NCBI GenBank assembly: GCA_958427375.1
Contig: CAUABY010000008.1
Location: 1-21,739, forward strand
Direction of reading: 5' to 3'
Source of the DNA: an uncultured Eubacteriales bacterium
Lineage (GTDB): Bacteria; Bacillota; Clostridia; Oscillospirales; Oscillospiraceae
Length of the DNA: 21,739 nt
Positions 1 through 6,791 of the stretch are shown piece by piece. Below the pieces are notes generated by a model that saw nothing but the letters and a program-made list of their open reading frames with translations, did not search any database and had not been told where the DNA came from. The position numbers and the translations under genes are program-made. Positions within the stretch are counted from its first letter, which is position 1. The number at the start of each line of letters is the position of its first letter.

Positions 1-37
1 GTATAAGCGTGGGTTCATCATATTTGGTGTGGTATCT

Positions 38-175
38 TTAACTATGGGAAACTCCGTTTTCCCATTTGGAAACTGCCCGGTCCGTAATGCCAAGCTTTTC
101 GGCAAGCTGCATCTGCGTCAGGTTTTTCTCCTTTCTCCGCTCTGCAATGAATCTGCCGATTTTAATTTGATTCAT
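38..175 (-). pseudogene. Truncated XRE-family HTH regulator (45 codons)
   Basis: The minus strand has a strong ribosome site (AAAGGAGG about 8 bases before the ATG) and 45 codons that read as a Cro/C1-type helix-turn-helix: an RRKEKNLTQMQLAEKLGIT helix pair followed by the recognition helix DRAVSKWENGVS. In this family that motif is normally followed by more helices and a dimerisation or effector part; here a TAA comes three codons after WENG. The start signals look intact, so this is probably the surviving front of a decayed regulator. A free-standing mini-HTH cannot be excluded. It lies next to an IS3 remnant, which fits a degraded mobile locus. Confidence 0.6.
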
Positions 176-235
176 TCCGTCTCCTCCTTTCCTGTGCTCA
201 GTATAAACGCCAAGCTACCGGAAGTATACAAACCC

Positions 236-394
236 AAGAGTGAATTGCTTTATCTGTAGGAGTTTGAATCTATAGAGTAGTTCAGGCAGAAACTCATTGA
301 ATATCTTTACGATTATAACAACCATCGCATCAGGGCAAAGTTAACGGGCTTGCCGCCTGCTCTGTACAGGCAGCAAGCCCTTTCGGTTGCATAA
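236..394 (+). pseudogene. IS3-family transposase C-terminal remnant
   Basis: The plus-strand frame reads KSELLYL-stop-EFESIE-stop-FRQKLIEYLYDYNNHRIRAKLTGLPP and ends in a TAA at 392. This is the characteristic end of an IS3-family (IS150-like) OrfB integrase: ELLYLQEFES, then the YxxYNNxRI block, then LxGLPPxxYRxQAL. Two in-frame TAG codons (257-259 and 278-280) stand where related proteins usually have Gln (CAG), so the frame is dead. The catalytic DDE part is absent. The following bases (about 401-438), TTTTTTTGTCTAACTTTTCGG and onward, resemble the 3' terminal region of such elements, so the right tip of the old insertion is probably near 438. Confidence 0.75.
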
Positions 395-477
395 ACTATT
401 CTTATTTCTTTTTTTGTCTAACTTTTCGGTTCACTTCAGAGCACGGGGGATTTCATGCTATATAATCCTATTCATTT

Positions 478-1668
478 TTACCGCGCGTTGTACTGCTCAA
501 TTGCGGTGCGCAGGACATCCATTGCGCGGCTTAGTGCGTCTTTGTTGATTACATAGGCCATGCGCACTTCGTTTTTGCCCTTGCCGGGGGTGGCGTAGAA
601 CGGCTCGCCGCAGGAGAACATCAGCGTGTCGCCGTTGTCGCTGAACTCCTCCAGCAGCCAGGTCTGGAACTTGTCCGCATCGTCTATCGGCAGAGAGGCC
701 ATCACGTAAAACGCGCCCTCCGGCACTTCACACACGACGCCCGGAATTTCACGCAGCTTTGCCATGAGCGTGTCGCGGCGGCTCATGTACTCGCGCTTGA
801 CCTCGGCGAAGTACTCCGGCCCCACGCTGTAGAGCGCGGCGGCGGCGCGCTGGTCGATAGTGGCCACGCACAGGCGGCACTGGCACCATTTCATGCACTG
901 GCTCATAAACTCCGCGTTTTTCGAGATGAGCACACCGATACGCGCGCCGCAGGCGGAAAAGCGCTTGGACACGGAGTCGATGATGACAACATTGTCCTCA
1001 TAGCCCTCAAATTGCAGGGCGCTCACGAGCGGCTCGTCGCGGTAGACAAACTCCCTGTACACCTCGTCGCAGATGAGGAACAAATCATGCTCACGGGCAA
1101 TGTCAAGCATGAGCCTGAGCTCGCTGTTGGTGAGTACGGTGCCGGTGGGGTTGCCGGGGTTTGTGATGAAGATGGCGCGGGTGCGCTCGTTTATGAGGGG
1201 CTCAATGCGCTCGCGCACGGCATAGCGGTAGCCGTCGGCCGGGTCTGTAAGAATTGGGCATACAGTTGCCCCGGCGAGGGTTATGGGCAGGTTGTAATTG
1301 GGGTAATAGGGCTCAGGGATGATGATCTCGTCGCCGTCGTCAAGAATCGCGGCAAGCGCCATCTGCATGGCCTCGCTGCCGCCGGTCGTGATAAGCAGAT
1401 CGCCGCGGGAGATGTCGACACCGAGCTTTTTATAGTAATCGCAGACCGCGTCGAGCAGCACCGGTTCACCCGCAGATGGGGCATAGGCGACAACCGGGTC
1501 GGCAAAACCGCGCGCTGTGCGGAAATATGCCTCCGGCGTGGGTATATCAGGCTGGCCGATTTCAAGGTGGAGGATGTTCATTCCGCGCTCTTCCGCCTGT
1601 GCCTGCGCCCCGGCAAATTTGCGCATGGGCGACAGTCCGCACTTTTCAATCTTGGATGAAAACTTCAT
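478..1668 (-). CDS. Class I/II PLP-dependent aminotransferase
   Basis: A 396-residue fold-type I aminotransferase of the aspartate aminotransferase superfamily, which transfers an amino group between an amino acid and a 2-oxo acid in the cytosol. Visible landmarks are LEIGQPDIPTP (residues 35-45), TTGGSEAMQMAL with the phosphate-binding part (about 94-105), NPGNPTG (170-176, cofactor Asn), CDEVYREF (200-207, Asp201 and Tyr204 near the pyridine ring), and SVSKRFSACGARIG (232-245), where Lys235 is the expected Schiff-base lysine and Arg243 binds phosphate. Length is normal. The start at 1668 follows a weak GAAGTGA ribosome site; no better ATG exists nearby. Substrate cannot be told from sequence; the FSxCGARIG form also fits aromatic or branched-chain enzymes. 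It is monocistronic and divergent from ugd. Confidence 0.93.
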   Translation of the reverse strand: MKFSSKIEKCGLSPMRKFAGAQAQAEERGMNILHLEIGQPDIPTPEAYFRTARGFADPVVAYAPSAGEPVLLDAVCDYYKKLGVDISRGDLLITTGGSEAMQMALAAILDDGDEIIIPEPYYPNYNLPITLAGATVCPILTDPADGYRYAVRERIEPLINERTRAIFITNPGNPTGTVLTNSELRLMLDIAREHDLFLICDEVYREFVYRDEPLVSALQFEGYEDNVVIIDSVSKRFSACGARIGVLISKNAEFMSQCMKWCQCRLCVATIDQRAAAALYSVGPEYFAEVKREYMSRRDTLMAKLREIPGVVCEVPEGAFYVMASLPIDDADKFQTWLLEEFSDNGDTLMFSCGEPFYATPGKGKNEVRMAYVINKDALSRAMDVLRTAIEQYNAR

Positions 1669-1709
1669 GCTGAATCACTTCATTTCTTTAAAATTATGTA
1701 CAAATAGTT

Positions 1710-1738
1710 ATTTTAGCACAATTACACCGATATAGCAA
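1710..1738 (-). promoter_or_regulatory. Sigma-A-type promoter of the aminotransferase gene
   Basis: On the minus strand TTGCTA (1733-1738) and TAAAAT (1710-1715) are 17 bases apart, and TGC directly before the -10 makes it an extended -10. It lies about 40 bases upstream of the aminotransferase ATG. Assigned by eye. Confidence 0.55.
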
Positions 1739-1862
1739 CAAAAACCGGAGCCGCGCTGGTGGACAATGGCTGACAGGGTAATTTGCGAGGGAAAATATAA
1801 ACAGCCGACAGCAGTATAACGCCAATACAAAAAAACGCGGCACCAATATACCGCGCAAAATG

Positions 1863-1892
1863 TTGACAAGCGCGGTAGAATGCTTATATTAT
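1863..1892 (+). promoter_or_regulatory. Sigma-A-type promoter of ugd
   Basis: A perfect -35 TTGACA (1863-1868) is followed after 18 bases by TATTAT (1887-1892), inside an AT-rich run that contrasts with the GC-rich surroundings. The ugd ATG is about 68 bases downstream, with GGAGG before it. Confidence 0.55.
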
Positions 1893-1959
1893 ATAAATAT
1901 ATAAGTATGGGCGGATTTAGCGGCCTAATATGAATGCTTGTGCTGAGGGAGGACTATAG

Positions 1960-3192
1960 ATGAATATTGCGGTTGCCGGGACAGGCTATGTCGGGCTTTC
2001 AATCGCGGCTCTTTTTGCGCAGCGCCATCATGTGACGGCGGTGGATATTGTGCCGGAAAAGGTGGAGATGATAAACCGCCGCATATCGCCCATACAGGAT
2101 GAATACATAGAGAAGTTTTTTGCGGAGAAAAAGCTTGACCTCACCGCGACCACGGATGCACACGCGGCGTATAAAGACGCGCAGTTTGTCGTCATCGCCG
2201 CGCCCACAAACTATGACAGCAAGACAAACGTCTTTGATACCAGCGCGGTGGAAGAGGTTATCGCTCTTGTTACAGCGATTAACCCCAACGCGATAATAGT
2301 GATAAAGTCCACGGTGCCGGTCGGCTACACAGCCGCGGTGCGCGAAAGATTCAACAACCGCAGCATAATCTTCAGCCCGGAGTTTCTGCGTGAGACGAAG
2401 GCACTGTACGATATTCTCTACCCCAGCCGCATAATCGTCGGCACTGACATGGAGGATGCGCGGCTCGTTACAGCGGCGGAGACCTTCGCCGGGCTATTAA
2501 ATGAGGGCGCAGTTGAGGACAATGTGCCAACGCTTATAATGGGCTTTACCGAGGCCGAGGCCGTCAAGCTCTTTGCCAACACTTATCTTGCCCTGCGCGT
2601 TTCCTATTTCAACGAGCTTGACACCTATGCGGAGATGAAGGGTCTCGACACCCGGCAGATTATCGACGGCGTATGCCTTGACAAACGCATAGGCGACTAC
2701 TACAACAACCCATCCTTCGGCTATGGCGGCTACTGCCTGCCCAAAGACACAAAACAGCTCCTCGCAAATTATGAGGATGTGCCGGAAAATCTCATCGAGG
2801 CTATTGTGGAGTCCAACCGCACGCGCAAGGACTTTATTGCAGAGCGGGTGCTGGAGCTCGCCGGAGCGTACGGCGCGAATGAGGACTATAGCCCGCAGAG
2901 AGAGCACAGAACCGTGATTGGCGTATACCGCCTGACAATGAAGTGCAACAGTGACAACTTCCGCCACAGCTCCATACAGGGCGTTATGAAGCGCATCAAG
3001 GCCAAGGGAGCGGAGGTAATCATCTATGAGCCGACGCTTGAAAGCGGCACTACCTTCTTCGGCAGCCGCGTTGTAAACGAGCTTGACGAGTTCAAGACAC
3101 GGAGTGCCGCCATAATCGCCAACAGGTATGATCCCGTGCTTGACGACGTGCGCGAAAAGGTGTACACGCGCGATATCTTCCGCAGAGACTGA
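1960..3192 (+). CDS. ugd: UDP-glucose 6-dehydrogenase
   Basis: A 410-residue enzyme of the UDP-glucose/GDP-mannose dehydrogenase family. It oxidises UDP-glucose twice with NAD+ to UDP-glucuronate, a precursor for capsule, exopolysaccharide or teichuronic-type polymers. The N-terminal Rossmann motif GTGYVGLS (7-14) and the acidic VDI at 28-30 bind NAD; KSTVPVGYT (116-124) and SPEFLRE (139-145) are family blocks; Lys203 and Asn207 lie in EAEAVKLFANTYLALR; the active-site segment FGYGGYCLPKDTKQL holds the catalytic Cys259 with Lys262 and Asp263. The short form without long tails resembles ugd/Ugd of Firmicutes and streptococcal HasB. The start has GGAGGACTATAG just upstream. No glycosyltransferase or polymerase gene is adjacent, so the polymer it serves cannot be named. 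Confidence 0.95.
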   Translation: MNIAVAGTGYVGLSIAALFAQRHHVTAVDIVPEKVEMINRRISPIQDEYIEKFFAEKKLDLTATTDAHAAYKDAQFVVIAAPTNYDSKTNVFDTSAVEEVIALVTAINPNAIIVIKSTVPVGYTAAVRERFNNRSIIFSPEFLRETKALYDILYPSRIIVGTDMEDARLVTAAETFAGLLNEGAVEDNVPTLIMGFTEAEAVKLFANTYLALRVSYFNELDTYAEMKGLDTRQIIDGVCLDKRIGDYYNNPSFGYGGYCLPKDTKQLLANYEDVPENLIEAIVESNRTRKDFIAERVLELAGAYGANEDYSPQREHRTVIGVYRLTMKCNSDNFRHSSIQGVMKRIKAKGAEVIIYEPTLESGTTFFGSRVVNELDEFKTRSAAIIANRYDPVLDDVREKVYTRDIFRRD

Positions 3193-3242
3193 GCGCCGGA
3201 GGAAGCGTTTGCCTCATAAGCAGTCATTTCCACACAGCTCAA

Positions 3243-3276
3243 AACCGGAGCCGCGATAAAAAGCGCGGCTCCGGTT
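3243..3276. terminator. Strong 13-bp hairpin between ugd and the glmS remnant
   Basis: AACCGGAGCCGCG (3243-3255) and its exact reverse complement (3264-3276) form a perfect 13-bp stem with an 8-base loop. It sits about 50 bases after the ugd stop, between convergent coding sequences, so a bidirectional terminator is likely, although neither side has a long T run. The left arm with two preceding A's also occurs upstream of ugd at 1741-1755. Confidence 0.5.
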
Positions 3277-3288
3277 CTCGTATAAGCA

Positions 3289-3320
3289 GCAGCCTGTTGT
3301 TTTGTTAAACTACAGGCTGC
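3289..3320 (-). terminator. Hairpin downstream of the glmS remnant
   Basis: GCAGCCTGT (3289-3297) and ACAGGCTGC (3312-3320) form a perfect 9-bp stem with a 14-base loop. It starts 27 bases past the glmS stop codon on the minus strand and probably is the old glmS terminator. The T run is weak. Confidence 0.4.
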
Positions 3321-3346
3321 CATTTGATTTATGAACCCATACTACC

Positions 3347-3454
3347 TTACTCCACGGTTACGCTCTTGGCAAGATTGCGGGGCTTATCTATGTCAAGGCC
3401 GCGCTGGAGGGCGACGTAATAGGCGAAGAGCTGAAGGAGGACAAACTCGCAGCC
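3347..3454 (-). pseudogene. glmS: glmS 3' remnant (last ~33 codons)
   Basis: The minus strand reads LLQLFAYYVALQRGLDIDKP and then RNLAKSVTVE followed by TAA. This is the highly conserved C-terminus of glutamine-fructose-6-phosphate aminotransferase (isomerising), the enzyme that makes glucosamine-6-phosphate for cell-wall synthesis; the terminal LAKSVTVE is nearly invariant. Upstream of about 3450 the same frame stays open to 3655 but no longer resembles GlmS, so about 570 N-terminal residues are missing. Because glmS is usually essential, either an intact copy lies elsewhere or this spot is a deletion or assembly junction. It is not a functional gene. Confidence 0.75.
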
Positions 3455-3661
3455 ATTTGACCTCGTTCCCCGGTCACAGCCCCTCTGTTTTGCGGTTGCC
3501 CGCATATTTACAGGCTGGGCGCGCGCCCGGAGAAGAGTTTTTTCGCCGCGCGGGTCACCGCAAAAACAATTTGACTTTATTCGCCGTCTGCGGGCGACGA
3601 ACTCTGCGAGGCCTGTTATATAGGTTATAGTGCTGGCCGTTTCCGTGGTCGGCACTTTTTT
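3455..3661 (+). terminator. Gene-free stretch ending in a plus-strand terminator
   Basis: Positions 3455-3630 hold no gene I can support. At 3631-3661 GTGCTGGCC pairs with GGTCGGCAC (9 bp, two G-U pairs) around a 7-base TTTCCGT-containing loop and is followed by TTTTTTATTT. That is a good rho-independent terminator on the plus strand, although no plus-strand gene precedes it. It may be left over from DNA lost together with the body of glmS, or it insulates the trx operon. Confidence 0.5.
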
Positions 3662-3681
3662 ATTTAAAATTTACGCTTTTG

Positions 3682-3723
3682 TGTGATATTATCACAGAAA
3701 CGGCGCAGGCTTTAATGTATACT
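3682..3723 (+). promoter_or_regulatory. Candidate trx operon promoter with palindromic operator
   Basis: TGTGAT-ATT-ATCACA (3682-3696) is a perfect 6-bp dyad with a 3-base centre. A plausible -10, TATACT (3718-3723), lies 21 bases further on, so the palindrome would cover the -35 region, and no good -35 is visible. This is the layout expected for a repressor site, or for an activator replacing the -35. The sequence is reminiscent of Rex- or CRP/FNR-like dyads but matches neither exactly, so the regulator is unknown. Confidence 0.4.
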
Positions 3724-3741
3724 AAGGCCAACAAATAAAGA

Positions 3742-3759
3742 CGGGGGTCAACTCCCCCG
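3742..3759 (+). other. Leader hairpin just before the trxA ribosome site
   Basis: CGGGGG (3742-3747) and CCCCCG (3754-3759) form a 6-bp GC stem with a 6-base loop, 11 bases before the AGGAGG of trxA. It may stabilise the mRNA 5' end or tune translation. Confidence 0.35.
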
Positions 3760-3784
3760 CCGACTAAAACAGGAGGATATATAA

Positions 3785-4090
3785 ATGTCTGTTATCACTA
3801 TCACCAATGAGAATTTTGAAAATCAGGTGCTCAAGGCGGAAAAGCCCGTTCTGCTGGACTTCTGGGCGTCTTGGTGCGGCCCCTGCCGTATGGTCAGCCC
3901 CATTGTGGATGAGATTGCCTCTGAGCGCGCGGATATCGTCGTGGGCAAGGTAAATGTCGACGAGCAGCCCACACTGGCCGCGAAGTTCGGCGTTATGAGC
4001 ATCCCAACGCTGGTGGTGCTTAAGGACGGCAAGATTGTCAATCAGGCCGTGGGCGCAAGACCCAAGGCGCAGATTATCTCCATGCTCTGA
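3785..4090 (+). CDS. trxA: Thioredoxin
   Basis: A 101-residue cytosolic thioredoxin, a disulfide reductant for enzymes and oxidant repair. The active site is WASWCGPCRM with the redox cysteines Cys31 and Cys34, and the cis-proline is Pro74 in MSIPTL. Length and the DFWASWCGPC context are typical of class I thioredoxins. The start at 3785 has AGGAGG eight bases upstream. It is the first gene of a three-gene set: the rhodanese starts 13 bases after its stop. The partners suggest it works on persulfides, low-molecular-weight thiol disulfides or reactive-oxygen stress rather than as the only housekeeping thioredoxin. No thioredoxin reductase gene is in view. Confidence 0.96.
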   Translation: MSVITITNENFENQVLKAEKPVLLDFWASWCGPCRMVSPIVDEIASERADIVVGKVNVDEQPTLAAKFGVMSIPTLVVLKDGKIVNQAVGARPKAQIISML

Positions 4091-4103
4091 GCGGAGGCCT
4101 TCG

Positions 4104-4427
4104 ATGGGACTTTTCGGATTTTTGCACGGCGCTGACATCAACACGGGCGTGGAGCGCTTCCGCGCCCAGCACGGCGCGGTGCTGCTGGATGTGCGCACAC
4201 GGCAGGAGTACGGCGAGGGGCACATCCCCGGCAGCGTCAACATCCCGCTTGATGAGATAGGCCGGGTGTCAGGCAGCGCCCCTGCCAAGGACACGCCGCT
4301 TTTCGTCTACTGCCTGAGCGGGGCACGCAGCCGTCAGGCCGTGGGGCAGCTTAAAAATATGGGTTATTCCAAGGTTGAAAATATAGGCGGGATATCCGCG
4401 TGGAGAGGAGAAGTGACACGGAAATGA
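4104..4427 (+). CDS. Single-domain rhodanese (sulfurtransferase)
   Basis: A 107-residue rhodanese-like protein that probably carries sulfane sulfur as a cysteine persulfide. LLDVRTRQEYGEGHIPGSVN (27-46) is the typical substrate-side block, and FVYCLSGARSRQA holds the active-site loop with Cys70 (C-L-S-G-A-R-S). The chosen ATG at 4104 has GGAGG six bases upstream; the frame is open further upstream, but the thioredoxin gene covers that part. Its stop overlaps the next gene's start (ATGA at 4424-4427), so the two are translationally coupled. This domain is also fused to the C-terminus of the next protein. Confidence 0.9.
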   Translation: MGLFGFLHGADINTGVERFRAQHGAVLLDVRTRQEYGEGHIPGSVNIPLDEIGRVSGSAPAKDTPLFVYCLSGARSRQAVGQLKNMGYSKVENIGGISAWRGEVTRK

Positions 4428-6115
4428 AAGTTGTAATCGTGGGCGGCGTCGCGGGCGGCGCAACAGCGGCGGCGAGAATCCGCCGGCTGGATGAGCAGGC
4501 GGAGGTTATCGTATTTGAGCGCTCCGGCTATGTCAGCTATGCAAACTGCGGCCTGCCCTACTATATCGGCGGCGTCATCACGGATGGAGATGAGCTGACC
4601 TTGCAGACCCCGCAGAGCTTTTATGAGCGCTTTCGCGTGGATATGCGCGTACACCGCGAGGTCACGGCCATCCACCCCGACAGAAAGTGCGTCTCCGTCA
4701 GGAATTTAGACACCGGCGCGGAATTTGAGGAGAGCTATGATAAGCTGCTGCTCTCCCCCGGCGCGAAGCCCACCCAGCCAAAGCTTCCGGGCGTGGGGCT
4801 GGACAAGCTCTTCACACTGCGCACGGTGGAGGATACCTTCCGCATCAAGGAGTATATCAACGCGCACAAGCCCAGGTCTGCGGTTTTGGCCGGCGGCGGC
4901 TTTATAAGTCTGGAGCTTGCCGAAAATCTCCGCGAGCTGGGGATGGACGTCACCATTGTCCAGCGCCCCAAGCAGCTGATGAATCCTTTTGACGCGGATA
5001 TGGCCGCTTTTATCCACGCGGAAATGCGCAGAAACGGCGTCAAGCTCGCCCTGGGCCACAGCGTGGAGGGCTTTGAGGAGGTTCCCGGCGGGGTAGACGT
5101 GCTTTTGAAGGATGCCGCTCCCCTCCGCGCGGACATGGTGATTCTGGCCATCGGCGTCTCTCCTGAGAGCGCGCTTGCGCGCGAGGCGGGGCTTGAGCTC
5201 GGTGTGAAAGGCAGCATCGTGGTGAACGACCGCATGGAGACCTCTCTGCCCGACATCTATGCTGTGGGTGACGCGGTGCAGGTCAGACACTTTGTCAGCG
5301 GCGAGGACACGGTCATCGCGCTCGCAGGCCCGGCGAACAAGCAGGGGCGCATCGCGGCAGATAACATCTGCGGCGGGGACAGCCGCTATCAGGGCAGTCA
5401 GGGCAGCTCGGTTTTGAAGGTCTTTGAGCTGACCGCGGCGGCAACCGGTCTCAACGAGGCAAACGCCAGGAAGGCCGGGCTTGACGTGGATAAGGTCATC
5501 CTCTCCCCGATGAGCCACGCCGGTTACTATCCCGGCGGCAAACTGATGACGATGAAGGTCGTCTTTGAAAAGGGCAGCTACAAGCTGCTCGGCGCGCAGA
5601 TTGTGGGCTATGAGGGGGTCGACAAACGTATTGACGTGCTCGCCACCGCCATCCGCTGCGGCATGAAAGCCACGGAGCTTAAAGACCTTGAGCTCGCCTA
5701 TGCCCCGCCATACTCTTCCGCCAAGGACCCGGTGAACATGGCGGGCTTCATGGTAGACAACATCGCCAAGGGCGTTATGAAGCAGTGGTATCTGGAGGAC
5801 GTCAGAACCCTGCCGCGGGACGGCAGCGTGATTCTGCTCGATACCAGAACGCCGCAGGAGTTTGCGTACGGGCACATGGACGGCTTCGTCAACATCCCGG
5901 TCGACGAGCTTCGCGCGCGCATCGGTGAGCTTGAGCGCGGCAAGCCGGTTTATGTCAGCTGTCAGAGCGGGCTGAGAAGCTACATCGCCTGCCGGATTCT
6001 GGCCGGTTGCGGCTTTGACTGCTATAATTTCACCGGTGGCTTCCGCTATTATGACGCGGTCGAGAACGACCGCTGCCTCATCGAGCAGGCCACCGCCTGC
6101 GGCATGGACAGATAA
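4424..6115 (+). CDS. CoA-disulfide reductase-like flavoprotein with C-terminal rhodanese domain
   Basis: A 563-residue two-part enzyme of the CoADR-Rhd/NADH oxidase group, which reduces CoA disulfide or CoA/inorganic persulfides and polysulfides with NAD(P)H. The FAD motif GGVAGGATAAARIRR is at 7-21; the single redox cysteine is Cys42 in SYANCGLPYY; the NAD-binding motif VLAGGGFISLELAENL is at 154-169; the second FAD motif DIYAVGDAV is at 277-285. The dimerisation-domain tyrosines in LELAYAPPYSSAKDP (422-436) match the CoADR active site. Residues from about 460 form a rhodanese domain with the loop VSCQSGLRSY (Cys513). The start at 4424 is preferred over an in-frame GTG at 4400 because of the stop-start overlap and the FAD motif position. 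It ends the operon. Confidence 0.9.
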   Translation: MKVVIVGGVAGGATAAARIRRLDEQAEVIVFERSGYVSYANCGLPYYIGGVITDGDELTLQTPQSFYERFRVDMRVHREVTAIHPDRKCVSVRNLDTGAEFEESYDKLLLSPGAKPTQPKLPGVGLDKLFTLRTVEDTFRIKEYINAHKPRSAVLAGGGFISLELAENLRELGMDVTIVQRPKQLMNPFDADMAAFIHAEMRRNGVKLALGHSVEGFEEVPGGVDVLLKDAAPLRADMVILAIGVSPESALAREAGLELGVKGSIVVNDRMETSLPDIYAVGDAVQVRHFVSGEDTVIALAGPANKQGRIAADNICGGDSRYQGSQGSSVLKVFELTAAATGLNEANARKAGLDVDKVILSPMSHAGYYPGGKLMTMKVVFEKGSYKLLGAQIVGYEGVDKRIDVLATAIRCGMKATELKDLELAYAPPYSSAKDPVNMAGFMVDNIAKGVMKQWYLEDVRTLPRDGSVILLDTRTPQEFAYGHMDGFVNIPVDELRARIGELERGKPVYVSCQSGLRSYIACRILAGCGFDCYNFTGGFRYYDAVENDRCLIEQATACGMDR

Positions 6116-6124
6116 AAGAAAAAT

Positions 6125-6178
6125 AGCATCCTGCCGGTCGGATAGTTTATCGCGCTGTCTGCCGGGCGGGGTGCTTTT
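6125..6178 (+). terminator. Rho-independent terminator of the trx operon
   Basis: AGCATCCTGCCGG (from 6125) pairs with CGGGCGGGGTGCT (ending 6175) with two G-U pairs, followed by TTTT. It lies ten bases after the flavoprotein stop. Confidence 0.65.
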
Positions 6179-6199
6179 CAATTCGCGCCTGCGCCGGGC

Positions 6200-6228
6200 T
6201 TGTGTTTTGATAAGAGGCGGGATATAAT
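6200..6228 (+). promoter_or_regulatory. Promoter of the truncated lplA-like gene
   Basis: TTGTGT (6200-6205), 17 bases, then a consensus -10 TATAAT (6223-6228). The roughly 120-base leader before the ATG contains GGGGAAT and ATTCCCC arms about 30 bases apart, so the transcript can fold. The promoter survives although the gene is cut off. Confidence 0.5.
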
Positions 6229-6353
6229 GCAAAGCGCAGAGAATACGCAAAGCGGCTTTACAGAAGCGGCGGGGAATAGCGCGGCGCGGCGGCCGCATGC
6301 AAGCCCGGCATTCCCCATTCTTACCTATTATATATAGAAAGGTCCCGGAGAGA

Positions 6354-6489
6354 ATGAGCATCCTGTATCTTGAAACCGGCAGCACCGACCCCTGCGTCAA
6401 CCTCGCTGTGGAGGAGCACGTGCTCACCCGGCGCGCACAGGGCGACTGGCTGATGCTGTGGCAGAACGACAACACCGTTGTAATCGGCC
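6354..6489 (+). pseudogene. lplA: Lipoate-protein ligase A, N-terminal fragment
   Basis: From the ATG at 6354 (GGAG about 5 bases upstream) 45 codons read ILYLETGSTDPCVNLAVEEH and then LMLWQNDNTVVIG, the conserved start of lipoate-protein ligase A, which activates lipoate and attaches it to E2 or GcvH proteins. In intact enzymes VVIG is followed by the substrate-binding RNQN region; here homology stops at about 6489 and the frame runs into the attachment-site area. About 280 residues are missing. The cut lies just left of the integrated element, so an integration or later rearrangement probably removed the rest. Confidence 0.8.
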
Positions 6490-6500
6490 CAACGAGCTAC

Positions 6501-6525
6501 GCTCGTCGGCCTCATAACCCTCAGG
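6501..6525 (+). other. tRNA-fMet anticodon-arm-like sequence, plus orientation
   Basis: GCTCGTCGGCCTCATAACCC and the next five bases resemble the D-arm/anticodon arm of bacterial initiator tRNA (CTCATAA loop with CAT anticodon). The anticodon stem is broken (CGGC against CCCT). The decamer CTCATAACCC recurs on the opposite strand in both att repeats. It immediately follows the point where lplA breaks off. Confidence 0.35.
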
Positions 6526-6556
6526 CATCTATCACAAGTTTTCCTCCGTCAGCGCA

Positions 6557-6594
6557 AAAAATTAAAGCACCGCAAAAGCGGTGCTTTAATTTTT
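6557..6594 (-). terminator. 17-bp terminator next to the left att copy
   Basis: Perfect 17-bp inverted repeat (6557-6573 and 6578-6594) with a 4-base loop and A/T-rich outer ends, so it can work in both directions. On the minus strand it directly follows the tRNA-like 3' end, as expected for the original terminator of a tRNA gene. Confidence 0.75.
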
Positions 6595-6600
6595 AAGTGG

Positions 6601-6647
6601 TTGCGGGGGAAGGATTTGAACCAACGACCTCCGGGTTATGAGCTGCG
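6601..6647 (-). repeat. attL-like repeat containing a tRNA-fMet 3' half
   Basis: On the minus strand 6643 to 6598 reads the anticodon loop CTCATAA, CCCGG, the variable loop, TTCAAAT (T-loop), the CCCCCGC acceptor strand and A-CCA: the 3' half of an initiator-type tRNA-Met. The 5' neighbour GCAGC cannot pair with CCCGG, so there is no intact tRNA, and the T stem (GTTGG/CCTTC) has two mismatches. The same 47-bp block recurs at 15290-15337 with one extra G and a changed CCA. tRNA 3' halves are classic tyrosine-integrase attachment sites. Confidence 0.75.
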
Positions 6648-6757
6648 CTCCAAAGTCTGGTTTGGGTATTTCCAGCACTTCCTGGGTATCTTCCCACCGG
6701 AATCAAATACTTTCCTGACCTCTTTGTTTCGTTGCCTCCACCGTCTTTTTCCTATTC

Positions 6758-6776
6758 TGGGTCAAGTTATGGGTCA
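6758..6776 (+). repeat. Arm-type integrase site pair, left end of element A
   Basis: Two direct TGGGTCA heptamers start at 6758 and 6770, a 12-base offset. Identical pairs with the same offset lie at 15183 and 15449. Paired direct repeats near element ends are how the N-terminal arm-binding domain of Tn916/lambda-type integrases docks. This pair starts 111 bases from the left att copy. Confidence 0.6.
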
Positions 6777-6791
6777 AAGACCATCTTGGAA

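Noticed and set aside
4706..6475. Long minus-strand open frame of 589 codons opposite the flavoprotein gene
   Set aside because: It is antisense to an unmistakable CoADR-rhodanese gene, has no recognisable domains, and its composition reflects the GC-rich third positions of the plus-strand gene.
6598..6647. Complete tRNA-Met gene at the att copies
   Set aside because: The 5' half is missing in both copies, the anticodon stem cannot form, and the T stem has two mismatches.
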